Positions 17,235 to 25,625 of a stretch of 64,000 nucleotides of DNA are shown here, piece after piece. How positions within the stretch are numbered: the stretch's first letter is position 1; each line of letters starts with the position of its first letter. The DNA is from PGZG01 sp046292765 (lineage in GTDB: Bacteria; Pseudomonadota; Gammaproteobacteria; Pseudomonadales; Alcanivoracaceae), in assembly GCA_046292765.1 (NCBI GenBank), contig JBKBQA010000005.1:186001-250000 (forward strand), read 5' to 3'. The notes beneath the pieces were generated by a model that worked only from the letters and a program-made list of their open reading frames with translations, was not told the DNA's origin and made no database searches. The position numbers and the translations under genes were made by a program.

Positions 17235-20069
17235 TTATTCAATGCCAAAGGCATCCTGAATCAGCCTCTGCTGCTGCTCGACATGCAGTGCCATGGAGCC
17301 GGCTGCCGGTGCTGCCGCCGCGTCCCGGCCGGCATACTGCAGATACAGCTTTGGGTCGCGCTGGTGCAGAACATGGCGCATATGATGCTGACTGCAGTAC
17401 CAGGCACCCTGGTTCTGCGGTTCTTCCTGACACCACACCACCTTCTTGAGGTTGTGATAGGGAGCAATGGTTTCCAGCAGCCGCTGTTCCGGAAACGGAT
17501 ACAACTGCTCAATACGCACCAGAGCGGTGTCGGTGATGCCATCGGCCTCACGCTTTTCGAGCAGGTCGTAGTAGACCTTGCCACCGCACAGTACTAACCG
17601 GGTGACGTCGTCAGCTTTTACGTCGGTATCGCCGAGCACGGTCTCGAAACGCCCTTCCGACAATTCTTCCAGCGTCGAGATAGCGCGCTTGTGCCGCAGC
17701 AGACTTTTCGGGCTCATTACCACCAATGGCTTGCGCGACGGACGCAACGCCTGACGACGGATAAGGTGATAGATCTGCGCCGGCGTCGTCGGTGTGCAAA
17801 CCTGAATGTTCTGCTCCGCACACAACTGCAGGAAGCGTTCCAGACGGGCGGAGGAGTGCTCCGGCCCCTGCCCTTCATAGCCATGCGGCAGCAGCAGGGT
17901 CAGACCACAGATCCGCGCCCACTTCGACTCGCCGGAAGAAATGAACTGGTCGATGACGACCTGCGCACCATTGGCAAAATCACCGAACTGGGCTTCCCAG
18001 ATAATGAGCGCCTGTGGCGTGGTGGTGGCATAGCCGTACTCGAACGCCAGCACCGCCTCTTCGGACAGCAGCGAATCGTAAATATCAAAGCGCGGCTGGG
18101 CCTCATCCAGATGCTGCAGCGGCACATAGGCCTCACCATTTTTCTGGCTGTGCAGCACGGCATGGCGGTGAGAGAAAGTGCCACGACCAACGTCCTGCCC
18201 GGTCAGACGCACCGGCACACCCTGATCCAGCAAGGTGGCATAGGCCATGGTCTCGCCGTAGCCCCAGTTGATCGGCAAGGCTCCGGCGGTCATCTTCTGC
18301 CGGTCCTCAATGATTTTTTTAACCTGACGCTGCAGCACCACACCTTCCGGAATGGATTCCAGACGGGAGGCCAGTTCTTGCATCCGCTTGAGCTTGAAAC
18401 TGGTGTTCCAGTCGTCTTCAAATGAATGGCCGAGGTACGGCGACCAGTCAACAAACAATGCCTTGTTAGGCTCGCGCACCAGACTCTTTACCACATGAGT
18501 GCCTTCGTCGAGCAACTTGCGGTAGTCCTCGAAGATACGCTCGTTATCGGCATCAGTGATGACGCCCTCACGCATCAACTGCTCAGCATAGAGAGTGCGT
18601 GTGGTCGGATGTGACTTGATCTTCTTGTACATCAGCGGCTGGGTGGCCGATGGCTCGTCCGCCTCGTTGTGGCCAAGGCGGCGATAGCAGATCAGATCGA
18701 TCACCACGTCCTTTTTGAACTGCTGGCGATAATCCACTGCCACCTGAGTCACGAAATAAACTGCTTCCGGATCATCCGCATTAACGTGGAAGATCGGCGC
18801 CTGAACCATCTTTGCCACATCGGTGCAGTATTCGGTGGAGCGGGCATCCTCACGCTTATGAGTGGTGAAGCCGACCTGATTATTGATGATGACATGGACC
18901 GTGCCACCGGTCTTGAAACCGCGGGTCTGTGACATCTGGAAGGTTTCCATCACCACACCCTGACCAGCGAACGCGGCATCACCGTGGATCAGCAGCGGTA
19001 CCACCTGCTCGCCTGCGGTGTCATCGCGACGATCCTGACGGGCGCGCACCGAGCCTTCCACCACCGGCGAGACAATCTCCAGATGCGACGGGTTAAAGGC
19101 CATCGCCAGATGCACCTCGCCTCCCGGTGTCTGCACGTTGGAGGAGAAGCCCTGGTGGTACTTCACGTCACCGGAGCCCTGCTGGATAAAGCTCTTGCCC
19201 TCGAACTCGCCGAACAGGTCCGCCGGGCTCTTGCCGAGGGTATTGACCAGCACATTCAGACGGCCGCGATGGGCCATACCGATCACGACTTCCTTGACGC
19301 CGTAACTGCCGGCGCGCTGGATCACCTCATCCACCAGCGGAATCAGGGATTCACCGCCTTCGAGACCGAAACGCTTGGTGCCCGGATACTTGTTGCCGAG
19401 GTATTTTTCCAGGCCTTCCGCTGCGGTCAGGCGCTCCAGCAGGTGCTTCTTGATGTCGCCACTGTACTGGGGATGACTGCGCACGGTTTCCATCCGCTGC
19501 TGCAACCAGCGCTTCTCTGCGGTGTTGACGATATGCATGTACTCAGCACCAACGGTGGAACAGTAAGTGCCCTTCAGGCAATCGACGATCTCACGCAGGG
19601 TGGCTTCGGGCTTGCCGATGAACAGGTTGCCGGTCTGGAACACGGTATCGAGGTCGGCGGTGCTCAGGCCATGATGCGCCAACTCCAGATCCGGTACCTC
19701 CTCGCGCTCCATCTGGCCCAGCGGATCGAGCCGGGCAACCTGATGACCACGGTTACGGTAGGCGGCGATCAGGTGCAGGACGCGGACCTGACGGCGCTCG
19801 TGTTCGCTGCTGACGGCAGCGCCGCCGAACTTTTGCACCCGCGACCTGTTCTTGGCCTGCAACAGGAAGTATTCGCGCACGGTGGAATGGGGTACGTCCG
19901 ATTCCACGGCACCGTCAACCGCAGGAAGCTTTTCGAAATAGGCGCGCCAGTCTTCCGGCACAGAATTGGGGTCGGTCAGCCAGTCTTCATAGAGGTCGTC
20001 GACCCAGGCGGCATTGGCGCCGCTGATGTGGGAGGAACCCCACTGTCGGTACATGGAACTGTCTTGCAT
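17235..20069 (-). CDS. sucA: 2-oxoglutarate dehydrogenase E1 component
   Basis: A thiamine-diphosphate enzyme of 944 residues that decarboxylates 2-oxoglutarate and passes the succinyl group to SucB. The N-terminus (WGSSHISGANAAWVDDLYEDW) is the E2-binding region. The ThDP pocket includes MAHRGRLNVLVN, HGDAAFAGQGVVMETFQMS and HNEADEPSATQPLMY, and the C-terminal half has GQDVGRGTFSHRHAV. E. coli SucA has 933 residues. The ATG at 20069 (MQDSSMYRQW) is preferred over the longer open frame because it matches the family and is preceded by GAGGGA. A promoter can be seen about 180 bp upstream, so the suc genes can be transcribed apart from sdh. Confidence 0.97.
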   Translation of the reverse strand: MQDSSMYRQWGSSHISGANAAWVDDLYEDWLTDPNSVPEDWRAYFEKLPAVDGAVESDVPHSTVREYFLLQAKNRSRVQKFGGAAVSSEHERRQVRVLHLIAAYRNRGHQVARLDPLGQMEREEVPDLELAHHGLSTADLDTVFQTGNLFIGKPEATLREIVDCLKGTYCSTVGAEYMHIVNTAEKRWLQQRMETVRSHPQYSGDIKKHLLERLTAAEGLEKYLGNKYPGTKRFGLEGGESLIPLVDEVIQRAGSYGVKEVVIGMAHRGRLNVLVNTLGKSPADLFGEFEGKSFIQQGSGDVKYHQGFSSNVQTPGGEVHLAMAFNPSHLEIVSPVVEGSVRARQDRRDDTAGEQVVPLLIHGDAAFAGQGVVMETFQMSQTRGFKTGGTVHVIINNQVGFTTHKREDARSTEYCTDVAKMVQAPIFHVNADDPEAVYFVTQVAVDYRQQFKKDVVIDLICYRRLGHNEADEPSATQPLMYKKIKSHPTTRTLYAEQLMREGVITDADNERIFEDYRKLLDEGTHVVKSLVREPNKALFVDWSPYLGHSFEDDWNTSFKLKRMQELASRLESIPEGVVLQRQVKKIIEDRQKMTAGALPINWGYGETMAYATLLDQGVPVRLTGQDVGRGTFSHRHAVLHSQKNGEAYVPLQHLDEAQPRFDIYDSLLSEEAVLAFEYGYATTTPQALIIWEAQFGDFANGAQVVIDQFISSGESKWARICGLTLLLPHGYEGQGPEHSSARLERFLQLCAEQNIQVCTPTTPAQIYHLIRRQALRPSRKPLVVMSPKSLLRHKRAISTLEELSEGRFETVLGDTDVKADDVTRLVLCGGKVYYDLLEKREADGITDTALVRIEQLYPFPEQRLLETIAPYHNLKKVVWCQEEPQNQGAWYCSQHHMRHVLHQRDPKLYLQYAGRDAAAAPAAGSMALHVEQQQRLIQDAFGIE

Positions 20070-20246
20070 TGCAGCACGTTCCCTCATGGGGAAGGATGCC
20101 CACGCTCCGGCTGCTGCCTGGTCGATGTCGTGACCGCAGGGAGGTAGCCCCGTTCCCACTTCTCTTCAGTTCAAGAACCGGCACTTTTTGGGTGTCGATT
20201 CTCCCTTGTCTGGTTGTCTCAGAGGGGTTGCCCCGGATTGCTCCAG

Positions 20247-20276
20247 AGTCTAGCCCTTTTTGTGCAGGATTGTCAG
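20247..20276 (-). promoter_or_regulatory. Sigma-70 promoter for sucA
   Basis: On the minus strand CTGACA (20276-20271), an 18-bp spacer and TAGACT (20252-20247) form a promoter about 180 bp before the sucA start, in the 305-bp sdhB-sucA gap. The rest of the gap holds the sdhB terminator and an untranslated leader of ~170 nt with no gene. Confidence 0.55.
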
Positions 20277-20340
20277 GCACAAATCGGAAAAAGGTGCTGA
20301 CCTGCCTCAACAATTTGCCAATCGATACGATAGACGGACC

Positions 20341-20370
20341 AAAAAAAAGGCGGCCCCGAGGCCGCCCTTT
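20341..20370 (-). terminator. Intrinsic terminator after sdhB
   Basis: On the minus strand a GGGCGGCC/GGCCGCC hairpin followed by eight T lies 5 bp after the sdhB stop. It separates the sdh from the suc transcript. Confidence 0.92.
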
Positions 20371-20374
20371 TCGA

Positions 20375-21091
20375 TTACACCGCCCGTTCGAGCAGCATCT
20401 CGCGGATGTGGCCGATGGCCCGGGTCGGGTTCAGCCCCTTCGGACAGACATTGACGCAGTTCATGATGCCCCGGCAACGGAACAGCGAGAACGGATCATC
20501 CAGGTTGCCAAGACGCTGCTCGGTGGCCTGATCGCGGCTGTCGGCGAGGAACCGGTAGCTCTGCAACAGGGCAGCAGGGCCGAGGAACTTGTCGGGGTTC
20601 CACCAGAACGACGGGCAGCTCGACGAACAGCAGGCGCACAGAATGCACTCGTACAGACCGTCCAGCTTCTCGCGGTCCGCCGGAGACTGCAGTCGCTCAA
20701 TGGCCGGCGCCGGGGTGTTGTTCAGCAGGTAGGGCTGCACCTTCTCGTACTGGTTGTAGAACATGGTCATGTCCACCACCAGATCGCGCACCACCGGCAG
20801 GCCCGGCAGCGGCCGAAGGATCAGCGACTTGCGACCTTCCAGCACGCCCGGCGCCACCGTAGACAGCGCGGTGATACAGGCCAGACCGTTCTTGCCATTG
20901 ATGTTCATGCCGTCGGAGCCACACACGCCCTCGCGGCAGGAACGGCGGTACACCAGACTGTCGTCCTGTTCCTTCACCAGGTTGAGGACATCCAGCACCA
21001 TCAGGTCCTTGCCACCGGTGTCGACCTCGTACTCTTTCATGTACGGTTCGCGGTCGGTCTCCGGGTTGTAGCGGTAAATACTGACTTTCAT
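20375..21091 (-). CDS. sdhB: Succinate dehydrogenase iron-sulfur subunit
   Basis: A 238-residue electron-transfer subunit of complex II on the cytoplasmic face of the inner membrane. The [2Fe-2S] ligands lie in SCREGVCGSDGMNINGK. The [4Fe-4S] and [3Fe-4S] ligands lie in ECILCACCSSSCPS and CRGIMNCVNVCPKGLNP. Length equals E. coli SdhB. The gene starts 12 bp after the sdhA stop and ends at a strong terminator, so it closes the sdhCDAB operon. Confidence 0.98.
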   Translation of the reverse strand: MKVSIYRYNPETDREPYMKEYEVDTGGKDLMVLDVLNLVKEQDDSLVYRRSCREGVCGSDGMNINGKNGLACITALSTVAPGVLEGRKSLILRPLPGLPVVRDLVVDMTMFYNQYEKVQPYLLNNTPAPAIERLQSPADREKLDGLYECILCACCSSSCPSFWWNPDKFLGPAALLQSYRFLADSRDQATEQRLGNLDDPFSLFRCRGIMNCVNVCPKGLNPTRAIGHIREMLLERAV

Positions 21092-21103
21092 GGTCGCTCT
21101 CCG

Positions 21104-22879
21104 TCAGTAGGTGCGGACTTTCGGCTTGAAGGTATCGACGGTCTTCGGCTTGAAGTTCACGTCGCGCTTGCCGAGCTGCTTGGATTTCGGGTCATAAATC
21201 GAGTGGCACAGCCAGTTCTCGTCATCACGATCCGGGTAGTCGTAGCGGCTGTGGGCACCACGGCTCTCGGTGCGGCCCTCTGCCGCGATCGCGGTGGCTT
21301 CCGCCACTTCGAGCAAGTTATCCAGCTCCAGCGCCTCGATGCGCGCGGTATTGAAAGCATGGCTCTTGTCGCCCAGATGCGCCTCGGCGATGCGGCCACG
21401 CAGGTCCGCCAGCTTCTGGACGCCATCAGCCATCAGGTCACCCTTGCGGAATACCCCGAAGGCGTTCTGCATGGTGGTCTGCAGCTCCTTGCGCAGGGAC
21501 GATACCGACTCACCCGCCTTGGAGTTATCCCAGCGGCGCAGACGCGCCATGGCACGATCAAGGTCGTCGCTGTTCGGTTCGGCCTGATCCATGCCCTGAC
21601 GCAGGGCGTCTTCGATGTAGAGGCCAGCTGCCCGGCCGAACACCACCAGATCGAGCAGTGAGTTGCCGCCCAGACGGTTGGCACCGTGTACCGATACGCA
21701 CGCCACTTCACCCACCGCAAACAAACCGGGGATAAACTGGTCCTGACCCTGATAACCACCATCCATCCGGATCGCCTGACCATGAATGTTGGTCGGGATA
21801 CCGCCCATCATGTAATGGCAGGTCGGCACCACCGGAATCGGCTCTTTCACCGGGTCGGCATGGGCGAAGGTCTTGGACAGCTCACAGATGCCCGGCAAGC
21901 GGCTGTGCAGCACTTCCTCACCGAGATGATCAAGCTTCAGATAAACATAGTCGCCATTGGGGCCACAGCCACGGCCGTCGAGGATCTCCATCATCATCGA
22001 ACGGGCGACCACGTCCCGACCAGCGAGGTCCTTGGCGTTCGGCGCATAGCGCTCCATGAAACGCTCGCCATCCTTATTAACCAGATAGCCGCCCTCACCG
22101 CGGCAACCTTCGGTTACCAGCGTGCCCGAACCAGCGATGCCGGTGGGGTGGAACTGCCACATCTCGATGTCCTGCACCGGCACACCGGCGCGCAGCGCCA
22201 TGCCGATACCGTCGCCGGTGTTGATCAGGGCATTGGTGGTGGACGAGTAGATACGCCCCGCGCCGCCCGTGGCGAAGACAGTGGCTTTCGCCTTGAAAAA
22301 CACGGTCTCGCCGGTTTCGATGCAAATGGCAATGACACCCGCAGCATGGCCACGCGCATCGGTAACCAGCTCGGCGGCATACCACTCGCTATAGAACTGG
22401 GTGCCGTTCTTCAGGTTCTGCTGGTACAGGGTGTGCAGCAGCGCGTGACCGGTACGATCAGCAGCGGCACAGGTTCGGGCGGCCTGACCACCTTCACCAT
22501 AGTTCTTCGACTGGCCACCAAACGGACGCTGATAGATGCGGCCTTCCTCGGTACGCGAGAACGGCAGCCCCATATGCTCAAGCTCGAACACCGTCTGCGG
22601 ACCCACCGAGCACATATATTCGATTGCATCCTGATCGCCGATATAGTCGGAGCCCTTGACGGTGTCATACATATGCCAGCGCCAGTCGTCATTCGGATCA
22701 GACGAGGCAATGGCGCAGGTGATACCACCCTGAGCCGACACGGTGTGGGAGCGAGTCGGAAAGACTTTCGAGATCAGCGCGGTCTTGAAACCGGACTGGG
22801 CCATTTGCAGCGAGGCACGCATGCCTGCGCCGCCGCCACCCACTACGATGGCATCAAAGGTAACGGTGCGAATGCTCAT
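21104..22879 (-). CDS. sdhA: Succinate dehydrogenase flavoprotein subunit
   Basis: The 591-residue catalytic subunit of complex II, which oxidises succinate to fumarate with covalently bound FAD. VVGGGGAGMRASLQ binds the FAD dinucleotide. The His of SHTVSAQGGI is the covalent attachment site. HPTGI, GERFMERYAPNAKDLA and HGANRLGGNSLLDL form the active site. Length matches the E. coli protein (588). It lies 3 bp after sdhD and 12 bp before sdhB, so the four subunits are tightly coupled. Confidence 0.98.
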   Translation of the reverse strand: MSIRTVTFDAIVVGGGGAGMRASLQMAQSGFKTALISKVFPTRSHTVSAQGGITCAIASSDPNDDWRWHMYDTVKGSDYIGDQDAIEYMCSVGPQTVFELEHMGLPFSRTEEGRIYQRPFGGQSKNYGEGGQAARTCAAADRTGHALLHTLYQQNLKNGTQFYSEWYAAELVTDARGHAAGVIAICIETGETVFFKAKATVFATGGAGRIYSSTTNALINTGDGIGMALRAGVPVQDIEMWQFHPTGIAGSGTLVTEGCRGEGGYLVNKDGERFMERYAPNAKDLAGRDVVARSMMMEILDGRGCGPNGDYVYLKLDHLGEEVLHSRLPGICELSKTFAHADPVKEPIPVVPTCHYMMGGIPTNIHGQAIRMDGGYQGQDQFIPGLFAVGEVACVSVHGANRLGGNSLLDLVVFGRAAGLYIEDALRQGMDQAEPNSDDLDRAMARLRRWDNSKAGESVSSLRKELQTTMQNAFGVFRKGDLMADGVQKLADLRGRIAEAHLGDKSHAFNTARIEALELDNLLEVAEATAIAAEGRTESRGAHSRYDYPDRDDENWLCHSIYDPKSKQLGKRDVNFKPKTVDTFKPKVRTY

Positions 22880-22882
22880 GGA

Positions 22883-23254
22883 TCAGACACCTCCCCAAAT
22901 AATCATCAGACCCCAGAGTAAGAACACCAGGGTCAACAACGCGATAACGAGCTGCACCAGCAGACGCAGGCCGGTAGCCGTCGAACCGATCTGACGGGTG
23001 GTCAGATAGTCGGTGGTCACCGTCCACAGACCGATCCAGGCATGAGCACAGATCGACACAATCACAAAAGTGTTGGCAATTTTCATGGCAGCGCAGCCCA
23101 TAAAGGCAGACCACGCCTCGTAGCTGACCTCGCCCTGACTGACCAACCACCCCAGCACAACAACAGTGTAAACAGCCAGAATGACGGCACTGACCCGCTG
23201 AACAAGCCAGTCGGCGACGCCGCTACGGCCAAGACTTGTAACGCTGGTTACCAT
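22883..23254 (-). CDS. sdhD: Succinate dehydrogenase membrane anchor subunit
   Basis: A hydrophobic anchor of 123 residues with three membrane helices at about residues 18-38, 55-80 and 92-118. Together with SdhC it binds haem b and ubiquinone. HAWIGLWTVTTDYL in the second helix region holds the conserved His and Asp-Tyr of the family. The ATG at 23254 is preferred; an in-frame TTG two codons upstream is possible. The start overlaps the sdhC stop by 7 bp. Confidence 0.94.
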   Translation of the reverse strand: MVTSVTSLGRSGVADWLVQRVSAVILAVYTVVVLGWLVSQGEVSYEAWSAFMGCAAMKIANTFVIVSICAHAWIGLWTVTTDYLTTRQIGSTATGLRLLVQLVIALLTLVFLLWGLMIIWGGV

Positions 23255-23631
23255 ACCCAAACCCCCGCGAGTGCAATCAGTACACCGGCAACGATGAAGC
23301 TCAGAATGGCGCCACGGCGGCCGCCCTCCAGCGTTTCACCAATGCCCCAATCCATAATCAGATGCTTGACGCCGGCCACCAGGTGGTAGATCACAGCGGC
23401 CAGAATGCCCCAGATCACCAGCTTCGCCAGCGGTGCCGCCAGCAGGGTCTGGAGGTCGGCAAAACTTTCCGGCGATGCCAGCGAGCGATCCAGCATCCAC
23501 AGCAGAATCGGCAGCGCCACAAACAGGGCGACACCGGCGATACGGTGGGAGATGGAGGCCAGGGCGGGAACCGGGAACTTGATCGTGGTGAGATCGAGAT
23601 TTACGGGACGCTTGTCGTTCACGTTAGCCAT
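23248..23631 (-). CDS. sdhC: Succinate dehydrogenase cytochrome b556 subunit
   Basis: An inner-membrane subunit of 127 residues, first in the sdhCDAB operon. It starts MANVNDKRPVNLDL. KFPVPALASISHRIAGVALF is the conserved helix I region, whose Ser and Arg lie near the quinone site, and HLVAGVKHLIMDWG in helix II supplies the haem-ligand His. The open frame continues 48 codons upstream, but that part is unlike the family and is discarded. The promoter lies about 150 bp upstream, divergent from gltA. Confidence 0.95.
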   Translation of the reverse strand: MANVNDKRPVNLDLTTIKFPVPALASISHRIAGVALFVALPILLWMLDRSLASPESFADLQTLLAAPLAKLVIWGILAAVIYHLVAGVKHLIMDWGIGETLEGGRRGAILSFIVAGVLIALAGVWVW

Positions 23632-23783
23632 CACTATGCCAGGCTCCGGAGTGCGGAGCGGGTTGTCGGGAACGTGCGAAAATGCAGCACTGGACGAAAT
23701 TCGTCGCCACGCTTGGGCAGACCCCGGGGCGTGGCGGGGCGCAAGTATATCCCTGCGCCCTGTGAAAACAAACAACCTCTGCG

Positions 23784-23812
23784 GAAATAAACGCCCAACA
23801 TACTGTTTTCAA
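23784..23812 (-). promoter_or_regulatory. Sigma-70 promoter for sdhCDAB
   Basis: On the minus strand TTGAAA (23812-23807), a 17-bp spacer and TATTTC (23789-23784). It lies in the 415-bp divergent sdhC-gltA region, which otherwise shows several TGTGA/TCACA words (for example near 23823 and 23917-23930) that could be regulator sites, and no gene. Confidence 0.55.
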
Positions 23813-23942
23813 AGGCGCATTTTCACACGACCGAGAAGTCACGGATTTTTTCCCGCTGCCGGCTCGGTCGGGCCATACTCACAGGCGCGTAACATGCTGT
23901 TTACCTTGCAGATTTGTGAATGTGTGAAAAATACCCGTTTCG

Positions 23943-23971
23943 TTGACAAAGATGTGTCAAATCTTTAATTT
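23943..23971 (+). promoter_or_regulatory. Sigma-70 promoter for gltA with overlapping inverted repeat
   Basis: TTGACA (23943-23948), a 17-bp spacer and TAATTT (23966-23971), about 75 bp before the gltA start. The -35 box is the left arm of a perfect inverted repeat TTGACA-N6-TGTCAA (23943-23960), so a repressor bound there would block the promoter. Confidence 0.7.
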
Positions 23972-24046
23972 CGCCCGGCCTCGGCGCGCCACCCGATTTC
24001 TGCCCATTCAGTCCGGCCGCCACTCCGCCCGCGAAGGAGAACATCC

Positions 24047-25333
24047 ATGACCGAGAAGAAAGCTATCCTCAAGGTTGAGGGCCACGACGATATCAGCCTG
24101 CCGATCTACACCCCGACCCTGGGCCAGGAAGTCATCGATGTCGCCAGCCTGACCGGCAAAAGCCTGTTTACCTTCGATCCCGGCTTTACCTCCACCGCCT
24201 CCTGCGAATCGAAGATCACCTACATTGATGGTGACAAAGGGCAGCTGCTGCACCGCGGCTACTCCATCGAAGAGCTGGCCAACAAGTCGGACTATCTGGA
24301 AGTGTGCTACTTGTTGCTGTTCGGAGAGCTGCCGACCGCCCCGGAAAAAGAGAAGTTTGTCAGCACGGTCAAGAATCACACCATGGTTCACGAGCAGCTG
24401 CAGTTCTTCTACCGTGGTTTCCGTCGCGATGCTCACCCAATGGCGGTAATGTGTGGTGTGGTTGGCGCCCTGTCGGCTTTCTATCACGACTCCACCGACA
24501 TCAAGAATCCCAAGCACCGCGAAGTCACTGCGTATCGCCTGATCGCGAAAATGCCGACCATCGCCGCCATGTGCTACAAGTACGCTGTTGGTCAACCGTT
24601 CATGTATCCGCGTAACGACCTGACCTATTCGGAAAACTTCCTGCACATGATGTTCGGCACCCCGTGCGAGGAATCGAAGATCAGCCCGACCCTGGCCAAG
24701 GCCATGGACCGCATCTTCATCCTGCATGCCGACCACGAGCAGAACGCTTCCACCTCCACCGTGCGCCTGGCAGGCTCCTCCGGCGCCAACCCGTTTGCCT
24801 GTATCGCTGCCGGCATTTCCGCGCTGTGGGGCCCGGCACACGGTGGCGCCAACGAAGCCGTGCTGAACATGCTCGACGAAATCGGCGACGTATCGAACAT
24901 CGACACCTACATTGCCAAAGCCAAAGACAAGAACGATCCGTTCAAGCTGATGGGCTTCGGTCACCGTGTCTACAAGAACTACGACCCGCGCGCTTCCGTG
25001 ATGCGCGAGTCCTGCCACGAAGTACTGAACGAGCTCGGCATCCACGATCCGCAGCTGGAACTGGCGATGAAGCTGGAAGAAATCGCCCTGTCCGATCCGT
25101 ACTTCAAAGAGAAGAAGCTGTTCCCGAACGTGGATTTCTACTCGGGCATCATTCTCAAGGCCATGGGCATCCCGACCTCCATGTTCACCGTGATCTTTGC
25201 CCTGAGTCGCACCGTGGGCTGGATCGCGCACTGGAACGAAATGATCTCCAACCCTTATAAGATCGGCCGCCCGCGCCAGCTCTACACCGGCTACGGCGAG
25301 CGTAACTTCACCCCGATCAACGAGCGCAAATAA
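24047..25333 (+). CDS. gltA: Citrate synthase (type II)
   Basis: A cytoplasmic enzyme of 428 residues that condenses oxaloacetate and acetyl-CoA to citrate. GPAHGGANEAVLNML, GFGHRVYKNYDPRA and DFYSGIILKAMGIP hold the two catalytic His and the catalytic Asp. The N-terminal beta domain (YTPTLGQEVIDV, FTFDPGFTSTASCESKITYID) marks the hexameric, NADH-sensitive type II enzyme of Gram-negative bacteria. Length matches E. coli GltA (427). An AAGGAGA site lies before the ATG. It is divergent from sdhCDAB, the usual arrangement in Pseudomonas and enterics. Confidence 0.98.
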   Translation: MTEKKAILKVEGHDDISLPIYTPTLGQEVIDVASLTGKSLFTFDPGFTSTASCESKITYIDGDKGQLLHRGYSIEELANKSDYLEVCYLLLFGELPTAPEKEKFVSTVKNHTMVHEQLQFFYRGFRRDAHPMAVMCGVVGALSAFYHDSTDIKNPKHREVTAYRLIAKMPTIAAMCYKYAVGQPFMYPRNDLTYSENFLHMMFGTPCEESKISPTLAKAMDRIFILHADHEQNASTSTVRLAGSSGANPFACIAAGISALWGPAHGGANEAVLNMLDEIGDVSNIDTYIAKAKDKNDPFKLMGFGHRVYKNYDPRASVMRESCHEVLNELGIHDPQLELAMKLEEIALSDPYFKEKKLFPNVDFYSGIILKAMGIPTSMFTVIFALSRTVGWIAHWNEMISNPYKIGRPRQLYTGYGERNFTPINERK

Positions 25334-25352
25334 CCGGGAAAAGCGCTACGAC

Positions 25353-25380
25353 AAAAGGTCACCCTCGGGTGGCCTTTTTA
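25353..25380 (+). terminator. Intrinsic terminator after gltA
   Basis: An AAAAGGTCACCC/GGGTGGCCTTTTT hairpin lies about 20 bp after the gltA stop. Nothing else is visible in the rest of the 292-bp gap to the next gene. Confidence 0.85.
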
Positions 25381-25625
25381 CTTATTGCACAAGCAGTTAC
25401 TGGCCTATGTCCCTGCCAAGTGCTCATTGAATCCCTCCGCCCGCCACAACGTCGCGTCATCCAAAGGCACCACCCTTTCAGTGAATATACGCATAACCGC
25501 TGATACACGCTCTGCATATGGCCAGTATTGAATAGCGGATGGCTCATATTGTGCAGCCTACTGGCCGTACCATCAGGCGTGCCTGATCAAAGATCAGAAT
25601 ACGAATAATAAACCCGGGGAACACC

